Positions 6,817 to 14,855 of a DNA stretch of 24,732 nucleotides are shown one piece after another. Under the pieces are notes generated by a model that was not told the DNA's origin, did not search any database, and saw only the letters and a list, made by a program, of their open reading frames with translations. The position numbers and the translations under genes are program-made. Position 1 is the first letter of the stretch; the number at the start of each line of letters is the position of its first letter. Source of the stretch: DASQUP01 sp035641235 (lineage in GTDB: Bacteria > Actinomycetota > CADDZG01 > WHSQ01); NCBI GenBank assembly GCA_035641235.1, contig DASQUP010000008.1, positions 1 through 24,732 of the forward strand, written 5' to 3'.

Positions 6817-8010
6817 CTAAAGGAGGTCCAGGTCCCTCGGAGCGAAATCACGATCGATCCTGAACGGATTTGTAGCCCGCTCCGCCGCTTCGGTGAGCAC
6901 ATCGACGAGGTGCCGGCTGCCGGCGGCGCTCACCATGATTCCGTGGCCGCTGTACCCGCTGTTGACGTAGAGCCCGTGGACCTCCGTGGGGCCGAGGAGA
7001 GGTCGGTGGTCGGGCGTCATCGTGTACTGACCGGTGTGAAGCAACCAAGTCACGGCGTTCCGCTCCCAGACATCGGCCCAGAACGGCACCACTCGAGCAA
7101 TGGACACGGGACTCTCGGGGTTCAGAACCCTGAAGGCATGGTCGTAGTCCGGCGGCACGTTCTCCGTGGGATCGCTGGGAGGAGTGGTGGGATCCGTGAA
7201 CAGGATGTACGCGCCCTGAAGGCCCGGCCGCCAGTGTGCGCCGGTATCGTCGTCGATCGTCATGGGCGCTTCGGGGGGAACGAGATCGACCTCGGGCATG
7301 ATGAGCTTTTGCCGCTGCACGGTTGTGACCGGGAGCCTCACCCCGGCCAGCCCGGCAACTATCCCGGAGAAAGGTCCCGCCGCAATGACCGCTGCGCCCG
7401 CCGACACAACACCGCGCTCTGTAGCGACACCTCGGAGCCGCCCACCAACGATGTCAAAGCCCCTTACACCGCAGTCGACCACAACGTCCGCTTTGGCACC
7501 GGCAATCAGGCCCATCGTCAGCGCCTTCGGGTCCAGGAATCCGTCGCCGGCTCGCCATCGAGCGCCGAGTACGTCTTTGCTGAGGTACGGCCACCGCGAT
7601 TGGGCCTCATCGCCCGAGACGTATTCGATGTCCGTCTGCCCCCACGAATGCTGCTGTCGAACGAGGGCCTGCGCTCGCTCCGCCCTGCTCTGCTCCGTCG
7701 TGACCCATAAATAACCCTGGTGCCTTATCCGCAGGTCGTAGTCCCTCTGACCGGTGACGTCGGGAAAATTCTCGAAGAGTTCGACCGACTCCCGAACAAG
7801 CTCGAGTTCCTCGAGGTTGTCGAACTGAAGGCGAAAGGCGCCGGTCGAAGCCGGGGTCGTCAGGGTGCAGAGCGCCGGGCGCTGCTCGACTATGAGGGGA
7901 CGAAGACCGGCCCGAGCCGCATAGAAGGCTGTGGCCGCCCCCACCACACCTCCCCCGATGACAACGAGGTCCGCGGTCCGGGGAAGAGCTCCTCGGTATT
8001 GGATAGGCAC
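6817..8010 (-). CDS. FAD-dependent oxidoreductase, DAO (glycine/sarcosine oxidase-like) family
   Basis: This 397-aa flavoprotein has an N-terminal Rossmann motif, VVIGGGVVGAATAFYAARAG (16-35), with Glu42 placed to bind the ADP ribose. The C-terminal DAO signature includes TPDHRPLLGP and YVNSGYSGHGIMVSAAGS, which binds the flavin end. Length and layout match glycine oxidase, sarcosine oxidase beta and D-amino-acid dehydrogenase relatives, which oxidise secondary or primary amines. The actual amine is not identifiable. No signal peptide or membrane segment is seen. The start is GTG. It lacks a ribosome site, but a TAACCT hexamer ends 6 nt upstream, which would suit a leaderless message. The nearest upstream gene is a small charged protein 81 bp away. 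Confidence 0.9.
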   Translation of the reverse strand: MPIQYRGALPRTADLVVIGGGVVGAATAFYAARAGLRPLIVEQRPALCTLTTPASTGAFRLQFDNLEELELVRESVELFENFPDVTGQRDYDLRIRHQGYLWVTTEQSRAERAQALVRQQHSWGQTDIEYVSGDEAQSRWPYLSKDVLGARWRAGDGFLDPKALTMGLIAGAKADVVVDCGVRGFDIVGGRLRGVATERGVVSAGAAVIAAGPFSGIVAGLAGVRLPVTTVQRQKLIMPEVDLVPPEAPMTIDDDTGAHWRPGLQGAYILFTDPTTPPSDPTENVPPDYDHAFRVLNPESPVSIARVVPFWADVWERNAVTWLLHTGQYTMTPDHRPLLGPTEVHGLYVNSGYSGHGIMVSAAGSRHLVDVLTEAAERATNPFRIDRDFAPRDLDLL

Positions 8011-8016
8011 GGCGCG

Positions 8017-8022
8017 AGGTTA
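8017..8022 (-). promoter_or_regulatory. possible -10 element for a leaderless FAD oxidoreductase message
   Basis: On the minus strand TAACCT fits the actinobacterial TAnnnT -10 pattern and ends 6 nt before the GTG at 8010, so transcription could begin at the start codon. No convincing -35 box was found. The lack of a ribosome site before the GTG supports the idea. Confidence 0.35.
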
Positions 8023-8091
8023 CTTCGGCGCGAGTGGGTGGTGACGAAGGAGCCGGCGGACACGGCCGCCAAAAGTACGGTGACTGTTAGG

Positions 8092-8286
8092 TCAGTCGTC
8101 GGAGCGTTTGTTGCAGTACTCCTCGCACGCATCGATCAGATTGCCCACGGCGTCGGATACGGCTTCGTGGTATCCGGGTGAGCCGCTTGCGGCTCTGATG
8201 CGCTCGAAAGCCTGCCGGTGGGCGGCGCGGAGCTCGTTGTCGCGCTGGTGATGGTCTTCCTCGTCCACTACCCGAAGATCAGCCAT
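8092..8286 (-). CDS. small charged hypothetical protein
   Basis: This 64-aa protein has no family I recognise. It is rich in Asp, Glu, Arg and His, apparently helical (NELRAAHRQAFERIRAA, later AVGNLIDACEEYCNKRSDD), soluble, and has two cysteines near the end. The start is well supported by GAGGGG six bases before the ATG. It is read in the same direction as the FAD oxidoreductase 81 bp downstream. No function can be assigned. Confidence 0.6.
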   Translation of the reverse strand: MADLRVVDEEDHHQRDNELRAAHRQAFERIRAASGSPGYHEAVSDAVGNLIDACEEYCNKRSDD

Positions 8287-8329
8287 GCTCTTCCCCTCTT
8301 CACCAAGTCAGTCTTACTAGATCATCGGT

Positions 8330-8343
8330 CGGGCGGCCGCCCG
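8330..8343. repeat. 14-bp GC palindrome
   Basis: CGGGCGGCCGCCCG is a perfect palindrome in the 145-bp gap between the lipoprotein gene and the small charged protein gene. No T-run follows on either strand. It may be a cruciform, a protein site or a weak terminator stem. Nothing else in the gap stands out except a short CTACG/CGTAG hairpin near 8373-8391. Confidence 0.35.
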
Positions 8344-8431
8344 GACAAATCAGTAATTCGCGCGAGAAAAGGCTACGAAAAGATACGTAGGGTCCGAAGC
8401 TGGGGGCCTGAAGGAGCGGTCCGACTCCCAC

Positions 8432-8968
8432 TCAGGGGTCCAGCGTTAGACCCCGGTCCGCGAATTCCATCCTCAATTCGTTTCGATCCACGAAGCTCAG
8501 TGCGCTCTTCACGTCCTCGATCAGAGCCGTTCGACGAGATCCCCGGAACTCGAATTCGTACGACACACATCCGCCGTCGAAGAGGTAGTACCAGACGCCC
8601 GAGTACGTCCTGTCGATGGGGTCGATGTGGTCGAATTTGTCGGTGCCAAGTTCATCAGACTGCACCTGCGTGCTCTGTGAGAAATCGCACGTGCGCTGGA
8701 GGGTCACCTCAACCGCCTCGAGCCCCGCTCGATCCGAATCGAGCGTGAAGGTCGCGGATCCGTCCCGCGCCTGAAACGGCCCTCTGCTCCAGCCCGCCGG
8801 AAGCGCCCCCAGGCACGGAATCTTGGTCGCCGTGGGAACCGACTGGGCGGCAAGCACAAGCGAGTCCGAGAACTCGTTGCAACGGGGGATCGAATAGTTG
8901 GTGTTCTGCGGGCCGCACGCGGGGAGCAGGAGCACGACCATCGTCCCCAAGAGCAGTCCCCGTTTCAC
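8432..8968 (-). CDS. secreted lipoprotein of unknown function
   Basis: This 178-aa protein has a lipoprotein signal peptide: a basic MKRG start, a hydrophobic core and the lipobox LLPAC with Cys18 as the lipidation site. The mature part has four further cysteines (near 30, 52, 93 and 134), which could form two disulfides outside the cell, and ends in a mixed helical and strand region. I see no known domain. Its GTG start shares the four bases GTGA with the stop of the PAP2-kinase gene, so the two are translated from one message and may work at the same membrane. A sensory or accessory role for the membrane kinase is only inference. Confidence 0.8.
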   Translation of the reverse strand: MKRGLLLGTMVVLLLPACGPQNTNYSIPRCNEFSDSLVLAAQSVPTATKIPCLGALPAGWSRGPFQARDGSATFTLDSDRAGLEAVEVTLQRTCDFSQSTQVQSDELGTDKFDHIDPIDRTYSGVWYYLFDGGCVSYEFEFRGSRRTALIEDVKSALSFVDRNELRMEFADRGLTLDP

Positions 8969-10716
8969 AGCAGACCCGCCCCCTCGAGATTGCTCATAGC
9001 AATGAGGAGCGCGAACAATGCAGCGAGGAGAACACAGGCCGTGAGCCCGATCCTGCGAAGGCTGAATCGCTGAATGGCGATCGGTGGCCGGGCGGGAGCA
9101 AGCTTGCGAAATTCACCGAGAAGACCACGCCCGTCCTCCTTCAGCGCACGGCGGAGCTGCGACGGCATGGTTACACCGTGGGTCGCTGCGAGGGCCTCGG
9201 CCACATCGTCCGGCGTGAACTGCAGCAAGGCCCGCTCGTACACACGCTTGGCATCGGATCGGAGCGCGAGGCACAGCATCATGTTTGCGAGATCGACGGC
9301 CTGGCGCCACGGCGACGGACGTGCCTCGGCAAAGGCAACGTCGATCAAGCGGATCTGGCCGTTTCGCACCAGCACATTCGATGGCTTAATGTCTCGATGC
9401 GCGATGCCTGCATCCCATAGGCAGCGGACATTGGCAAGCGCCTGATCGATGAGGTCGTCGTCGATGTCGGCCTCACCGAGCTCCACAGCGCCTTCCAGGA
9501 AGCCGGTTACGAGAACGTACTCACGCTCCGGAGTTATCTCGATGAATCCGAAGGTCTCTGGCGTCGCGACGCCCGAGTCTCTCATCAGGCGCAGCATGTA
9601 ATCCTCGTACTGCACGAGGCGACGGACGGTTGAAAACGATGCCTCATCCTCGAGGCGCCCATACAGAAGAGTCCGTCCGAGCTTGTACCAGCGGTCCGAA
9701 CGAAGGTGATTGGACGCGTAGAGCTTGGCGAAGAGAACGGTCCGGGCCTCGTCGTCCATCTCCAGGCGGAGAGGGGTCGACCCGGCGGACCCTCCCAGTC
9801 CAAACGGCGCGAGACGTTTAACCGGAAGACCCAACTGTTCTTCGAGCGCTTTCATGATCGCCGCACCGCGGCGACCCCCGACGTCCAGATGGGCGCCCCG
9901 ACCGCGTTTGTACGTCACGGGGAAGATCTCGTTGGGAGTGAGTCTGCGAAACGCGATCAGCGGGATAGACACTCCGACTATCGTTCCAACGACCACGTCG
10001 GTGAGGTGGTCCACACCGAGGTAGAGACGCGCCCCGCTGAGCAGCAATAGGACCGCGCCGATAAGCCACTTCGTCACGGTCCGTGGTCCTCCGGGGATTA
10101 CAACCGTGTATGCGATGCCGATCAAAGTAACGGCCAAGGTGGCGACGGGGCGCGACGGATGCGAGGGACCATCCCAGTGCCCCAGGATCTCGATCCCGAT
10201 CGGTCTGGGTCGCGCGATCAGGTGCGCCATCGTCGTCGTCACCCATCCCACCGCCAGAATCGACGTCATGAACACGATCAAATGTCTGAATCGCTTCCAG
10301 TAGATGAGGACCACCAACACAGCCCATCTGAGCACTCGTATCGTCCAGTCGGACCCGATGGAATGGAACACACGCGCTACGTCGGTGAGGAGGTCGTTTC
10401 GTATATTGCCGATCAGCTCGAGGGTCCTGACGTCGAATTTGGTCCCGCTCACTCCCACTCCGCGCACCACGAACACAAGGACCCACGAAACGACGGTAAG
10501 AATGCCGAGCGCGAGCCAGTACTTTCCACTCGTCCGCAGTTCGGCCGGCAGGGGAGGAGGTTCACCGGAGGGACGCCTCCGGCGGCCCACCCCGACCGCC
10601 TCCGGAGCCTCAGGAGCGGTCGCCTGCTCTGCTCGGCGCCTAAGTCCGAGGCGGGTCATAACCATACGAACCGGTTTCCTTAGGGGTCCTGAATAGTCGA
10701 AAAAATCCGCTGCCAA
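8965..10716 (-). CDS. PAP2-like membrane domain fused to a protein kinase-like domain
   Basis: This 583-aa fusion has a basic Pro-rich N-terminus and then a PAP2-like membrane domain (about 65-258) with several hydrophobic helices. The three phosphatase motifs are degraded. The lysine of KX6RP is absent before ARPRP (168-172). PSGH has become PSRP (187-190). The third motif reads ARLYLGVDHLTDV, with Asp where the nucleophile His normally stands. A kinase domain follows (about 300-515): glycine loop LGGSAGS, Lys331, Glu371, HRDIKPSN (440-447) and IDVAF (458-462) in place of DFG. A last hydrophobic segment (553-575) ends the protein. The kinase residues look active and the phosphatase does not. 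The TTG start has no ribosome site; an ATG at 10665 with AAGGA 11 nt upstream is a better start, giving 566 aa. The downstream lipoprotein overlaps by 4 bp. Confidence 0.87.
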   Translation of the reverse strand: MAADFFDYSGPLRKPVRMVMTRLGLRRRAEQATAPEAPEAVGVGRRRRPSGEPPPLPAELRTSGKYWLALGILTVVSWVLVFVVRGVGVSGTKFDVRTLELIGNIRNDLLTDVARVFHSIGSDWTIRVLRWAVLVVLIYWKRFRHLIVFMTSILAVGWVTTTMAHLIARPRPIGIEILGHWDGPSHPSRPVATLAVTLIGIAYTVVIPGGPRTVTKWLIGAVLLLLSGARLYLGVDHLTDVVVGTIVGVSIPLIAFRRLTPNEIFPVTYKRGRGAHLDVGGRRGAAIMKALEEQLGLPVKRLAPFGLGGSAGSTPLRLEMDDEARTVLFAKLYASNHLRSDRWYKLGRTLLYGRLEDEASFSTVRRLVQYEDYMLRLMRDSGVATPETFGFIEITPEREYVLVTGFLEGAVELGEADIDDDLIDQALANVRCLWDAGIAHRDIKPSNVLVRNGQIRLIDVAFAEARPSPWRQAVDLANMMLCLALRSDAKRVYERALLQFTPDDVAEALAATHGVTMPSQLRRALKEDGRGLLGEFRKLAPARPPIAIQRFSLRRIGLTACVLLAALFALLIAMSNLEGAGLL

Positions 10717-10844
10717 AAACGTACAGGGCAGGCAGGGCGCGGACTAGGGGGAACACCGGAGGTGCGGCTCCGGGACTAACTCACCCATGCCGTCACCAGC
10801 CGGGGGAAACGCGGGACGCGGACCACTCGCTCGGGCCACACTCT

Positions 10845-11765
10845 ATGACCATGAGGAAACGCACCCGATCCGCAGCCATCATCGCCCTGGGGATCTTCCT
10901 TATGGCGGCATGTGCTCAAGCGGACCGGCGAGAGACCCCGAAGCGGGATCCCGACGCCATCCGAGTGGCATCCTTCGATTTCTCAGAAAGCGAAGTCCTC
11001 GCTGAGGTCTACGCCACTGCCCTTGAGCGTAGGCAGTTCGAGGTGGTGAGATTCCCCAACCTGGGGTCGAGGGAGGTGGTCTTCCCCGCACTCGAGCAGG
11101 ACCACGTTGATCTCGTGCCCGAGTACCTCGGCAGTGCACTTGAATTCGCCACACTCGGAAGAACCGCACCCAAAAGAGGAACCCGCGCCGTACACGGGCA
11201 ACTTGCAAAGGCCTTGGATCAGCAGGGAATCGACGTGCTTGGATCCGCGCCGGCGCAGAACAAGAACGTCGTAGTGGTGGCAAGGAGAGTATCGAGAGAC
11301 CGCACGCTCCGGACAGTCAGCGATCTCGTTCCCATCGCAGATGAGCTCTCGTTCGGAGGCCCTCCCGAGTGTCCTAACAGACCGCTATGCCTCCCCGGCC
11401 TGAAAGCCGTTTATGGGCTGGAGTTCATGGAGTTTGTGCCACTCGACGCCTCCGGTCCGTTGACGACCGGAGCACTGGCCAACGGCGAAGTCGATGTCGC
11501 GCTCATGTTCTCCACCGATCCAGCTCTGAGTGGCATAGATTTGAAGTCGCTAGTCGACGACAAACACCTTCAACCACCTGAGAACGTGGTCCCAATCGTC
11601 AGGCAGAACGTTGTTGCCAGACACGGTCCGGCTTTTGTGCGTGTGCTGAACGCAGTTTCTGCAGAGCTGACAACAAGTGACCTCAGGGTGTTCAACCAGC
11701 TTGTGCGGTCGGGTACGCCTGCGAAAGATATTGCTGCGGTGTGGCTCGATTCAAACGGTTTCTAG
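10845..11765 (+). CDS. OpuAC-type glycine betaine/choline/osmolyte-binding lipoprotein
   Basis: This 306-aa protein is a type II periplasmic-binding-like lipoprotein. A signal peptide with lipobox LMAAC (Cys23) is followed by the OpuAC family core: IRVASFDFSESEVLAEVYATAL, a DLVPEYLGSALEF segment where ligand aromatic residues cluster in the family, PAQNKNVVVV and FMEFVPLDASG. Such proteins capture betaine, choline or similar compatible solutes and hand them to an ABC permease. No permease or ATPase gene is in the window, so it is an orphan. The next gene downstream is convergent. A second ATG lies two codons downstream at 10851. No clear ribosome site precedes either. It is transcribed divergently from the PAP2-kinase gene across a 128-bp gap. 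Confidence 0.85.
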   Translation: MTMRKRTRSAAIIALGIFLMAACAQADRRETPKRDPDAIRVASFDFSESEVLAEVYATALERRQFEVVRFPNLGSREVVFPALEQDHVDLVPEYLGSALEFATLGRTAPKRGTRAVHGQLAKALDQQGIDVLGSAPAQNKNVVVVARRVSRDRTLRTVSDLVPIADELSFGGPPECPNRPLCLPGLKAVYGLEFMEFVPLDASGPLTTGALANGEVDVALMFSTDPALSGIDLKSLVDDKHLQPPENVVPIVRQNVVARHGPAFVRVLNAVSAELTTSDLRVFNQLVRSGTPAKDIAAVWLDSNGF

Positions 11766-11801
11766 TCCATGTAAACGGCCCAAGAGTTGTCAGGACCGGG
11801 C

Positions 11802-12926
11802 TCAGACGTCGGCCGAAGCCGCACGAACCTCCCGGCGACGTTGCGCCGCCCCGCGTTGCCACACCAGGTACGTGATCGCTCCGAAGGGTATGGGCAGCGC
11901 ATACGTCAACCCTCTGTAAACGAGGACCGCCGCGACAACCTGAGCACGATCTCCTCCGGCGGCGATCAATCCCGCGGTTAGGCCGAGTTCCACTACGCCG
12001 AGCCCGCCGGGTGTGATCGGCAGAGCCGAGACAAGCCGGACGAATGAGAAAGTTGCGAGCACCTGTACCCACCCGACCTCCGCGTCTGACACCCCGATGT
12101 GTCGAAGGGTCACGAGAAGCACGACATAGAGGGACAGATGGCTGATTAGCGTGGCGAATGTGAGCCGCGCCCATCGGCCCTTTAGGAGCCCAAGCGTTTC
12201 CGAGCGAAATCTGACCATGGAGTCGCCCCACGTGGTCACAGGGGACCGGCGCAGGAGTCTCAGCACCGCCGAGGCCGGCCGACCGAGGCGCTCTCCGACA
12301 CTCCGCGCCAAAGCCTCACTGTGAAGAGTTGCGCCAAACAAGAAGACCGCGGCCAACAACGCGGCCACTCCAAGCAATGAAGCCCACAGGAGAGCGCTGC
12401 TCACATCTCCCACGAGCGCGAGCAATGCAAGCGATAAGACCGGCATCCCGAGCTTCACGAAGTTGTTCCAGACCCCGGTCACGAGAACCGACCGAGTTAT
12501 CTCTGCGGGCGAGAAGCCGTAGGAGCCGTACATCGCATAGGTAACCCCGATGCCGAGGGCCCCGCCTCCGGGAAGCGTGTTCGATATGGCGGTTGAGGAC
12601 TGATTGACGATCATTGCCTGCCGGTAGCCCAGGCCGGGCAGCCCGGCCACCATTACAAACCAGTACGTCACTATGTTCCACGCCGAGATGACGACCAGCG
12701 TCGATACCTCCAGCCACGTCATCTCGGTGATCTCGGCCCAGACCTTCGAGAAGTCCGCAACGCGCGGAAAAACGCCGACAAAGATGCCACCGATGACTGC
12801 CAGTGCAATGGCAACCTGGCTCGCTTTGCCGACACGCCTGCGAAGATCGGATCGTTTGTGGGATTCCGTCACGCTGTGTCCAGGTCTGGCCCGCAGTCCG
12901 CACATTGTGGCACGGGGCGGCCTCAA
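11802..12926 (-). CDS. LPG-synthase transmembrane-domain (UPF0104) family membrane protein
   Basis: This 374-aa integral membrane protein has about eight hydrophobic segments. It carries the PF03706-type signature LPITPGGLGVVELGLTAG near the end and SNTLPGGGALGIGVTY near residue 120. The family includes the flippase part of MprF and many stand-alone proteins thought to move or anchor lipids. There is no aminoacyl-transferase domain here, so lysyl-PG synthesis is not expected from this gene alone. The N-terminus is uncertain. The TTG at 12926 has no ribosome site. The ATG at 12905 or a GTG at codon 19 are alternatives, and the first membrane helix starts only around residue 38. It is convergent with the OpuAC-like gene and divergent from the intact PAP2 gene, which suggests a lipid-handling neighbourhood. 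Confidence 0.85.
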   Translation of the reverse strand: MRPPRATMCGLRARPGHSVTESHKRSDLRRRVGKASQVAIALAVIGGIFVGVFPRVADFSKVWAEITEMTWLEVSTLVVISAWNIVTYWFVMVAGLPGLGYRQAMIVNQSSTAISNTLPGGGALGIGVTYAMYGSYGFSPAEITRSVLVTGVWNNFVKLGMPVLSLALLALVGDVSSALLWASLLGVAALLAAVFLFGATLHSEALARSVGERLGRPASAVLRLLRRSPVTTWGDSMVRFRSETLGLLKGRWARLTFATLISHLSLYVVLLVTLRHIGVSDAEVGWVQVLATFSFVRLVSALPITPGGLGVVELGLTAGLIAAGGDRAQVVAAVLVYRGLTYALPIPFGAITYLVWQRGAAQRRREVRAASADV

Positions 12927-13037
12927 GAAAACAGGAGGGTCGAGACTTCGGGCGAAGCTTCTGTAGTCTTCGCCAAGCGATTCGCAGCTAATGGGAATAA
13001 TCGGAGCTCGAACAGATTGAGTGACACCGGCTCACGT

Positions 13038-13682
13038 ATGAGCCCTCCTGCCTCAGCGCGAAGAATCTTTCATCCGCGCCACACCAAGCACTTGTGGCAC
13101 CTGTTGCTGGCAATCAGCGTTCTCATCCTGTCCGCGCTCCCGCTTCGTGGGAACAGCGTGAGCTCGGAGGAACAAGAGATATTCGAGTTCGTCAATGGAT
13201 TGCCGGGGGCCTTCTACGGCGTCGTGTGGACGATCATGCAGCTGGGCAACGTCCTCGCCGTTCCGGCGGCCGCAGCTGCGGCTGCCGCCTTTCGGCGCAT
13301 AAGGCTGTCCTTCGACCTTCTCGTCGCCGGCACTGCAGCCTGGCTTCTTGCCCAGGTGGTCAAGAGCCTCGTGGACCGAGGTCGTCCCGGGGACCTCCTC
13401 GAAGATGTCCTACTACGCGGCGCGCCGGCCGGTGGGCACGGATATGTCTCGGGCCATGCGGCGGTAGCCGTTGCGCTGGCAACCGTCGCGAGCCACTATC
13501 TGGGGCCGCTGGGCAGGGCCCTGGTATGGACGGGGGCAGCGATCGTGACCGTGGCGCGGATGTACGTCGGCGCCCATTTACCCCTCGACGTGCTTGGGGG
13601 GGCGGCAATGGGATGGGCTATAGGCGCCCTGGTGCACATAGCACTCGGCGCCCCTTACCGCGACGAGGCAGCGAGCGCCTGA
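13038..13682 (+). CDS. PAP2 family membrane phosphatase
   Basis: This 214-aa membrane protein is a PAP2 (type 2 phosphatidic acid phosphatase) with all three motifs: KSLVDRGRP (KX6RP), VSGHAAVA (SGH with the acid-base His) and ARMYVGAHLPLDV (nucleophile His and Asp). About five hydrophobic helices are visible. Members remove phosphate from lipid phosphates such as phosphatidate or undecaprenyl diphosphate at the membrane face. The frame is open upstream to 12858, but that part has no hydrophobic or conserved sequence and overlaps the 5' end of the divergent gene. I therefore choose the ATG at 13038; a TTG at 13017 is another option. Recycling of the wall carrier lipid would fit the nearby wall genes, but the substrate is not shown. 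Confidence 0.87.
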   Translation: MSPPASARRIFHPRHTKHLWHLLLAISVLILSALPLRGNSVSSEEQEIFEFVNGLPGAFYGVVWTIMQLGNVLAVPAAAAAAAAFRRIRLSFDLLVAGTAAWLLAQVVKSLVDRGRPGDLLEDVLLRGAPAGGHGYVSGHAAVAVALATVASHYLGPLGRALVWTGAAIVTVARMYVGAHLPLDVLGGAAMGWAIGALVHIALGAPYRDEAASA

Positions 13683-13684
13683 AG

Positions 13685-13719
13685 AGGCCGAGTTACCGGC
13701 CCAGGCCGAGTTACCGGCC
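13685..13719. repeat. two tandem copies of a 17-bp unit
   Basis: AGGCCGAGTTACCGGCC occurs at 13685-13701 and again, identical, at 13703-13719 (18-bp period). Each copy can form a small GGCCG/CGGCC hairpin. The pair follows the PAP2 stop by 2 bp, between two convergent genes, so a bidirectional transcription brake is possible. It is too short to call a mobile element. Confidence 0.5.
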
Positions 13720-13750
13720 GATGCCGCGCTCCGATATGAAGGGCGTGCCT

Positions 13751-14020
13751 CTAGCCGCGAAAGTGCCCGGGGAGCCCGGCTGCGCACAGCCGCCCATCAC
13801 CAGGAGGGTGGATTTCCCGAACACTCCTGACCTCGTCGGGGCGGAGAAACCATTCGATTCTCTCGCCCGCTACCCAAATCCTGTGGCGCCCATCCCAGTT
13901 GAGCATCAACCCTGCAGGCAATGAAACGGATTCCACTTTTCCCTCGAGGGAGCCACCGGCCTCGAGAACGATTCGGTACCAGCGCCCGACCACAACCAAG
14001 TCGCGTGCTCCTCCATTCAT
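13751..14020 (-). CDS. small hypothetical protein, probably beta-rich
   Basis: This 89-aa frame encodes no family I recognise. Residues about 8-65 alternate hydrophobic and polar positions (WYRIVLEAGGSLEGKVESVS, then RIWVAGERIEWFLRPDEV), as in a small beta-barrel of SH3, Hfq or PilZ type. Tryptophan is frequent, which is unusual for a chance frame. A GGTGAG stands about 6 nt before the ATG as a possible ribosome site. The last 20 residues (Gly, Cys and Pro-rich) look less ordered, and the stop is close to the tandem repeats that end the PAP2 gene. It could be a real small gene or a chance frame; I lean to real. Confidence 0.45.
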   Translation of the reverse strand: MNGGARDLVVVGRWYRIVLEAGGSLEGKVESVSLPAGLMLNWDGRHRIWVAGERIEWFLRPDEVRSVREIHPPGDGRLCAAGLPGHFRG

Positions 14021-14684
14021 TGAAGACTCACCCCAGTTATGAACAACGACTCAATACCCAAAAGGTTGTGCGTCACTGCACGATTCCCTGCTGACTACAC
14101 ACGGCCGGCCAACCACCGCCCGGCACCAGCATCACGGATGGGCTTAAGGTCGTCTTCGGCCCGGCTTAGCCACCCCCCGCCAAGGCGTCAGATCGTCGTC
14201 AATGCCGGCGGGTCCGGGACTTCGCGGAAGAGCAGTTGTTCAGCGTATCGACAGGTCTGGCCGGGAACGCACGGTAAAGTCCGGGTCGGTCGGGAATGCG
14301 AACCTTGTACCCGCCCGACGCCTTGCTGCGAGTCCCCTTGACCGCCCTCCACTTTGACCCCGCTGCCGCTGTATCCCCATGACAAGGCTTTCGATACGGC
14401 TACTCCCAGGGCGCTCCTTCGAACTCCCACCCCCGCACCTCGAGTTGAAGGCGCAGGCTCGGGGGAACGCATTTCAGATGCCACCACTCCCCACGTTTGT
14501 TCAGGTCGTCCCACATGACCAGAGCGGCAGGGTCGGCCTCCTCACCCTGACCGCATCCGGCGCAGCCCTCCCGCCGAGCCCGCCGCCCTGGAGCCGCCGC
14601 TCGACTAGGCGCCGCCCAACGCGTCCACGAGAGTCTCTCGCGCCTCGGTCTTATCCACCCTCTGTCCGCCTCGCATCTAGTTCA
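14021..14684. other. stretch without a convincing gene
   Basis: Both strands have open frames here, but their composition is poor and none has a family signature or good ribosome site. The most protein-like piece is a minus-strand frame without stops from 14681 to 14403, ending at TAG 14400-14402. Its text includes EGCAGCGQ, then MWDDLNKRGEWWHLKC, and ends GWEFEGAPWE, so it has a CxxC ... HxxC pattern like a zinc ribbon. It has no upstream ATG other than the internal one at 14516. It may be a gene remnant or a very small gene. Nothing else was found. Confidence 0.4.
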
Positions 14685-14716
14685 GGAAAAGGCAAAGGCC
14701 CTCAACGAGGGCCTTT
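14685..14716 (-). terminator. Rho-independent terminator of the initiator tRNA
   Basis: AAAGGCCCTC (14694-14703) and GAGGGCCTTT (14707-14716) form a perfect 10-bp stem with a 3-nt loop. On the minus strand it is followed by GCCTTTTCC, a short T-run. It begins 4 bp after the 3' end of the tRNA, so it most likely ends the tRNA transcript. Confidence 0.8.
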
Positions 14717-14720
14717 GGAG

Positions 14721-14794
14721 TTGCAGGGGCGGGATTTGAACCCGCGACCTCCGGGTTATGAGCCCGGCGAGCTACCAGACTGCTCCACCCTGCG
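14721..14794 (-). tRNA. initiator tRNA-fMet (CAU)
   Basis: The 74-nt minus-strand sequence folds as a full cloverleaf. The acceptor 5' arm is CGCAGGG and the 3' arm CCCTGCA with discriminator A. The anticodon loop CTCATAA gives anticodon CAU. The T-loop is TTCAAAT in a GCGGG/CCCGC stem. Two marks identify the initiator rather than an elongator Met: the C1:A72 mismatch at the top of the acceptor stem, and three consecutive G:C pairs (GGG/CCC) next to the anticodon loop. CCA is not encoded. A strong hairpin terminator follows directly. Confidence 0.96.
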
Positions 14795-14855
14795 CCGGAT
14801 ACCCTACCAAAACGCCAGCGCGGCGCGAACACTCCAGAGCGGCCTCCGGCGAGGG

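Noticed and set aside
12858..13037. N-terminal extension of the PAP2 gene
   Set aside because: The extra 60 residues have no hydrophobic or conserved text and would overlap the 5' end of the divergent UPF0104 gene.
14721..14794. tRNA-fMet as an integration site of a mobile element
   Set aside because: No integrase gene and no repeated tRNA end were found nearby, although the gene-poor stretch beside it raised the idea.
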